Source: CAYWVO01 sp964461835 (lineage in GTDB: Bacteria; Zixibacteria; MSB-5A5; WJJR01; JAJRUJ01). Taken from it: a stretch of DNA of 64,000 nucleotides. Positions 60,587-64,000 of the stretch are shown here, one piece after another; position 1 is the first letter of the stretch; each line of letters starts with the position of its first letter. Made by a program: the position numbers and the translations under genes. The stretch is from positions 1-64,000 of the forward strand of contig CAYWVO010000010.1 in the NCBI GenBank assembly GCA_964461835.1, read 5' to 3'. The notes below the pieces were generated by a model, which was not told where the DNA came from, did not search any database, and saw only the letters and a program-made list of their open reading frames with translations.

Positions 60587-61420
60587 TTACGGGCGATGAA
60601 AGCAGCGGGATGGATCCTCCATGGTTTGAGCAAGTTCTTCGATGGCGGCAAGATCGATCGGATCGATCACACAATCCTGTGGTGATTCGCCCAACGTGCG
60701 AGTGAAGCTGCTGACGATGCTCGCTTGTACTTCCGTGACAGTCAACGTCTTCGATAGTAGACTCCAGAGATCAATCATGTGATTGGCATTTTTGACAGAA
60801 CTGCCGCGGAATAACGCAGTTGGGACGATCTCGGCCTCCCGCAGATAGATCGTCCCATGTTGCAGCAGCCTATTCGCTGACACCAGTTGAGCGGCGGCCA
60901 CCACCTTGCGGCCACCGCTGTCGATCTCATACGCCGTGGTGCTGGAGGCGCACACTCCTCCCCCGGGAACCGGCCGGGTCCCTCCCGGACGCTTTGTGTC
61001 ATCACCGCGCTCGGCTCGCACTCCAAGGACAAGCAGACCAGCGGAAATCATCTCAGATATTTTTGTAAACGCGGCTTTGAACCCCGTCGCGAACTCGGCC
61101 CGTCGATGTAAGTCTATGATTACCGAATAGTTAATTTCATTGCGGTGCAATAGCGCGCGACCACCCGTCGGCCGTCGCACCACATCGATACCGGCCTTCG
61201 TGCAAGCGGCGAGGTCGACCGCTCGCTCAAGGGTCTGATGGTACCCCAGCGAGACTGTCGGCGGCAGAAATTGGTAAAACCGAAGGATGAAAGGAAACCG
61301 TTGATCGGCAATGCGGCGATAGAGATACAAATCTGCCGCCATCTGCCAGGCACCGGGTCGTTGCACATAGGACAGTACGCACCAGGAAGATTCACCTGAG
61401 TGTTCACCGGAAGGGGTCAT
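60587..61420 (-). CDS. Lipoate-protein ligase A / LipM-like acyltransferase
   Basis: This 277-aa protein of the LplA/LipB/BirA superfamily attaches octanoyl or lipoyl groups to lipoyl domains such as those of 2-oxoacid dehydrogenases and GcvH. It has 'DVVRRPTGGRALLHRNEINY', the nucleotide/acyl-binding loop, and 'VCASSTTAYEIDSGGRKVVA'. The Cys in that second motif sits where LipM octanoyltransferase has its catalytic Cys; true LplA ligases lack it. It lacks the LplA C-terminal domain. It is divergent from the ThyX-like gene across 87 bp. I favour a LipM-type octanoyltransferase but cannot exclude a ligase. Confidence 0.82.
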   Translation of the reverse strand: MTPSGEHSGESSWCVLSYVQRPGAWQMAADLYLYRRIADQRFPFILRFYQFLPPTVSLGYHQTLERAVDLAACTKAGIDVVRRPTGGRALLHRNEINYSVIIDLHRRAEFATGFKAAFTKISEMISAGLLVLGVRAERGDDTKRPGGTRPVPGGGVCASSTTAYEIDSGGRKVVAAAQLVSANRLLQHGTIYLREAEIVPTALFRGSSVKNANHMIDLWSLLSKTLTVTEVQASIVSSFTRTLGESPQDCVIDPIDLAAIEELAQTMEDPSRCFHRP

Positions 61421-61507
61421 TTCTCTTCACCGTCTGTCAATTCCCGTTGACCTGCGCAGGTCTCCCCGGTACCATCCCTACGTGGTAGATAACGCGTAGA
61501 GTAGAAT

Positions 61508-62905
61508 ATGCAACGACGGATATACCTCATCGATGATTTGCCGCCGGAAACGGTAGCGGTGACCTTTGCCAAGACATCCCGCAGCCCGGAACCCTTTCAC
61601 GTTATCGCCGAAGGACTTACCGACAAAAAATCGGCTAAGTTTCATGAAAAATGGGTCGTAGGATACGGCCACTCGTCTGTTGCTGAACACGCGGTACTCC
61701 ATATTGCCTTTGAAGACATCTCGATTATCGCAGCCAAAGCAATTGAAGATAACCGGCTCTCGTCCTTTACCGAAAAGTCAACCCGCTATCAAATCTACGA
61801 TCCCGAGCGGTTTCATACGCCGGCCCCAATCCGCGAATCTTCCCTGCACGATATTTATGTCTCAACCATGCAACAAATTATGCAACACTACATGGAGGGG
61901 ATGGATCGCGCGGTCGCCTGGCACCGCGAGAACCTTCCCCGTAAAGAGAATGAAAAGGATCGCGCCTTCGCCAACCGGTGTCGCACCGCGTCCTGCGATG
62001 TGTTGCGATTTTTCCTACCCGCGGGTACGTTGACCAATCTTGGCTGGACGGCCAACGCCCGCGTACTCGAACACGCAATCAGCAAATTGCTTTCCTCGAA
62101 GGTGAGCGAGTTACAGGAAATCGGTGAAGAAATAAAGCAGCGTGCCCAAGCAGTCGTGCCAACCCTGGTGAAATACGCAGAACCAAGTGAGTACCGTCTG
62201 TCCTGCCGGCTGGACGCCAAAGACCTGCCTCATGCTCTGCCGGAAGAACGTGCGGCCGGGATGGATGCAAAATCAGAAAACACTATTCGTTTGGTCGAGT
62301 ATGACCCGGAGGCTGAGGATAAAGTCGTTGCTGCCCTGACGTACGAGTTTAGTTCCGCACCCTATGAACAGATTCTCGCCTGGGTTCGCGGATTATCCAC
62401 GAAGCAGAAAGAAAGATTACTGTCAAAAGAATTGGGCACTCCCCGTTCATTTGATGCCGGACCGCGCGCGCTCGAAACTACGACCTATACATTTGAAATC
62501 ACGATTGATTACGGCGCTTGGCGCGATATCCAACGTCATCGGTTATGCACTCAGTTGGCGCAATCCTTTACGCCGGAACTGGGATATGTGGAACCTGAAG
62601 CCATACAGCAAATTGAGTTAACCGAGCTCTACCGAAAATCCCGCGGACATTCGGCTGCGTTGTATTCACAATTGCATGGTGTTTTTCCCGACGAGGCGGC
62701 CTATGCATTATTGCTTGGCTTTAGAACTAGGACCTTATTCATCATGAACTTGCGGGAAGCCTATCACTTCTCGCGTCTCCGTTCTTCCCCTCACGGACAT
62801 CCATCTTACCGCCATATCGCCATCGCCTTGTGGGAGCAGATCTGTCACACACATCCATTGTTGGCCAAGTACCTGCCCGGTGTTCATCCCCGTTCTGCCA
62901 CATAA
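61508..62905 (+). CDS. Tandem ThyX-domain protein (FAD-dependent thymidylate synthase family)
   Basis: This 465-aa protein is two ThyX-like domains in a row; a standard ThyX is about 220-250 aa. In the first half 'GYGHSSVAEHAVLHIAFED' matches the ThyX His-Ser start of the FAD site and 'NRLSSFTEKSTRYQIYDPE' the ThyX motif, with the usual RHR replaced by EDN. The half ends 'TNLGWTANARVLEHAISKLL'. In the second half 'WRDIQRHRLCTQLAQSF' keeps an RHR, and 'AYHFSRLRSSPHGHPSYRHI' is the closing helix. ThyX makes dTMP using FAD, NADPH and methylenetetrahydrofolate. Whether it still does so here is uncertain. There is no strong ribosome site before the ATG. Confidence 0.85.
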   Translation: MQRRIYLIDDLPPETVAVTFAKTSRSPEPFHVIAEGLTDKKSAKFHEKWVVGYGHSSVAEHAVLHIAFEDISIIAAKAIEDNRLSSFTEKSTRYQIYDPERFHTPAPIRESSLHDIYVSTMQQIMQHYMEGMDRAVAWHRENLPRKENEKDRAFANRCRTASCDVLRFFLPAGTLTNLGWTANARVLEHAISKLLSSKVSELQEIGEEIKQRAQAVVPTLVKYAEPSEYRLSCRLDAKDLPHALPEERAAGMDAKSENTIRLVEYDPEAEDKVVAALTYEFSSAPYEQILAWVRGLSTKQKERLLSKELGTPRSFDAGPRALETTTYTFEITIDYGAWRDIQRHRLCTQLAQSFTPELGYVEPEAIQQIELTELYRKSRGHSAALYSQLHGVFPDEAAYALLLGFRTRTLFIMNLREAYHFSRLRSSPHGHPSYRHIAIALWEQICHTHPLLAKYLPGVHPRSAT

Positions 62906-63030
62906 GGATGGCTGTCAAAAGTCTGGTTTATTGTCGGAGATTTCCTTGCCGCTTATTCCGTTGCCGTATAAAATGTAGGTGAAGGGGACAACCCACTCGT
63001 TGCATTCATCACGAAAGATATTGATCGTGG

Positions 63031-63060
63031 TTGATCCCCAGTGGTGTGGTCGAATACGAT
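63031..63060 (+). promoter_or_regulatory. Possible promoter of the oxidoreductase operon
   Basis: TTGATC (63031-63036), an 18-bp spacer and TACGAT (63055-63060) lie about 110 bp before the ferredoxin gene. A perfect 10-bp palindrome, GGAGTACTCC, follows at 63091-63100 and could be an operator. Confidence 0.3.
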
Positions 63061-63170
63061 ACAAGATTTGTCAAATATGTTGTTTCGAACGGAGTACTCC
63101 AAGTGGAGTTAAGCGTTATGGTTAAGTTGGCTTATGTGAGCTGGCAACACTGATTTTCACGGAGGATTTC

Positions 63171-63437
63171 GTGGCTTTGCCGGAATATGTTAAGGAACTC
63201 CCCTGGGTCCATGTCGAATCAGAGCTCTGCAAGGGGTGTGATTTTTGCGTGCAAAGTTGCCCGCCCGACGTCCTGGGGTTTTCGACAGATATTAATAGAC
63301 GGGGATATCGGTTCTCGTATTATAAAGGCGATGGCTGCACCGGGTGCGGCATCTGTTTCTACAACTGTCCGGAGCCGGGAGCAATTGAAGTATATCGCAA
63401 ACCAAAAGATAAGAAGAAAAAGAAAGTGCTAAAATAA
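63171..63437 (+). CDS. 2x[4Fe-4S] ferredoxin subunit of 2-oxoacid:acceptor oxidoreductase
   Basis: This 88-aa protein carries two cluster motifs, 'CKGCDFCVQSCPP' and 'CTGCGICFYNCPEPG', and a basic Lys-rich tail. It should pass electrons from the 2-oxoacid oxidoreductase (Kor/Vor type) encoded next. It starts with GTG, with GGAGG a few bases upstream. The next gene begins 52 bp later. The position before the alpha subunit is the usual delta-alpha-beta-gamma order of these enzymes. Confidence 0.93.
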   Translation: MALPEYVKELPWVHVESELCKGCDFCVQSCPPDVLGFSTDINRRGYRFSYYKGDGCTGCGICFYNCPEPGAIEVYRKPKDKKKKKVLK

Positions 63438-63489
63438 TCACGGTTATCCTTGAGGAAAATGAGATTCTCTTACCGATAGAGGTGTTGGT

Positions 63490-64000
63490 TTGTCTAAGCA
63501 ATTAGTGAAGGGAAACGAGGCGATTGTCTACGGCGCCATTTTGGCGGGATGCCGGGCCTACTATGGGTATCCGATCACGCCGGCATCGGAGATTGCGGAA
63601 ACCGCCGCGCTGTTAATGCCGAAAGTTGGCGGCACGTTTCTGCAGGCGGAATCGGAAATCGGCTCGATTAATATGGTCTACGGCGCCGCCTCAACCGGAC
63701 AACGCGTGATGACCGCATCCTCCTCCCCCGGCATCTCCCTGAAGATGGAGGGGATTTCCTACTGCGCGGGCGCGGAATTACCCTGCCTGGTAATCAACAT
63801 CAACCGCGGCGGTCCGGGACTGGGGAATATCGGTCCGGAACAATCAGACTACTGGCAAATGACCAAAGGCGGCGGTCATGGCAGCTACCACATGGTCGTC
63901 CTGGCGCCCAATTCTGCCCAGGAGATGTGTGATTTTGCCATGCTGGCATTCGAGTTGGCGGACAAGTACCGCAACCCGGCGGCGTTGCTCACTGACGGGT
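63490..64000 (+). CDS. 2-oxoacid:acceptor oxidoreductase alpha subunit, partial (window ends)
   Basis: The first ~170 residues of an alpha subunit (KorA/VorB type) are present; the rest lies beyond the window. It contains 'GAILAGCRAYYGYPITPASE', 'QAESEIGSINMVYGAASTGQ', 'TASSSPGISLKMEGISYCAG' and 'RGGPGLGNIGPEQSD', typical of the pyrimidine-binding domain. These enzymes decarboxylate 2-oxoglutarate or branched-chain 2-oxoacids to acyl-CoA, reducing ferredoxin. The start is the TTG at 63490 after AGAGGTG; GTG at 63505 is an alternative. Confidence 0.92.
   Translation, partial: MSKQLVKGNEAIVYGAILAGCRAYYGYPITPASEIAETAALLMPKVGGTFLQAESEIGSINMVYGAASTGQRVMTASSSPGISLKMEGISYCAGAELPCLVININRGGPGLGNIGPEQSDYWQMTKGGGHGSYHMVVLAPNSAQEMCDFAMLAFELADKYRNPAALLTDG

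Noticed and set aside
1..64000. tRNA or rRNA genes, CRISPR arrays, insertion sequences and prophage
   Set aside because: I looked in the intergenic gaps on both strands and saw no cloverleaf, repeat-spacer pattern, transposase or phage gene.

Overview
The window is one continuous piece of bacterial chromosome. It is densely coded, mostly on the minus strand, and about half of it is housekeeping genes and half cell-envelope or secreted genes. The source looks like an uncultured member of the FCB (Fibrobacteres-Chlorobi-Bacteroidetes) superphylum, with a flavour I associate with Zixibacteria, KSB1 or Marinimicrobia-type genomes. The reasons are several secreted proteins ending in 'QNYPNPFN...SG(V/I/M)YF...K' type IX secretion (T9SS) tails, two PorV/UPF0164 outer-membrane proteins, GldA/GldF/GldG-like genes, an M6 and an S8 protease with T9SS tails, dockerin-type modules and a carboxypeptidase-regulatory-domain TonB receptor. 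The phylum assignment is inference, since no rRNA is present.

Layout. 1-1.7 kb: cysE and cysK for cysteine synthesis (minus). 1.8-6.7 kb: a 1344-aa PKD/beta-helix/dockerin/T9SS protein directly behind a cohesin-like lipoprotein. 6.8-12.1 kb (plus): a PEGA-domain Ser/Thr kinase, a TPR/CsgG-like lipoprotein, a predicted barrel and an unknown exported protein. 12.1-16.8 kb (minus): GldA/GldF/GldG-like ABC system, a DUF4340 protein and acpS. 17-20.6 kb: OmpA-type lipoprotein, dockerin metalloprotease, LolB-like lipoprotein. 20.6-27.7 kb: site-2 protease, AAG glycosylase, uvrC, NlpC/P60, UbiA-type prenyltransferase, cdsA, uppS, frr. 27.8-29.5 kb: a thrombospondin-3/dockerin surface protein sitting inside the usual pyrH-frr order. 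29.7-32.9 kb: pyrH, tsf, rpsB, rpsI, rplM. 33-41.9 kb: alpha/beta hydrolase, M6 and S8 proteases, another T9SS protein. 42.2-44.6 kb (plus): GT-C glycosyltransferase fused to TPRs. 44.6-60.1 kb: a seven-gene outer-membrane operon. 60.6-64 kb: LipM-like acyltransferase, a tandem ThyX protein, and the start of a 2-oxoacid:ferredoxin oxidoreductase operon cut by the window end.

The most striking part is 44.6-60.1 kb. Its transcription order is a TonB-dependent receptor carrying about nine EF-hand-like calcium loops, two paralogous ~870-aa T9SS proteins, a PorV-like protein, a third ~870-aa paralogue, a second PorV-like protein and a lipoprotein, ending at a terminator. The two PorV genes are identical at every base over 892 bp but have unrelated signal peptides. 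I read this as a dedicated outer-membrane shuttle, cargo and receptor cassette whose role is unknown. No rRNA, tRNA, CRISPR array, insertion sequence or prophage was seen.
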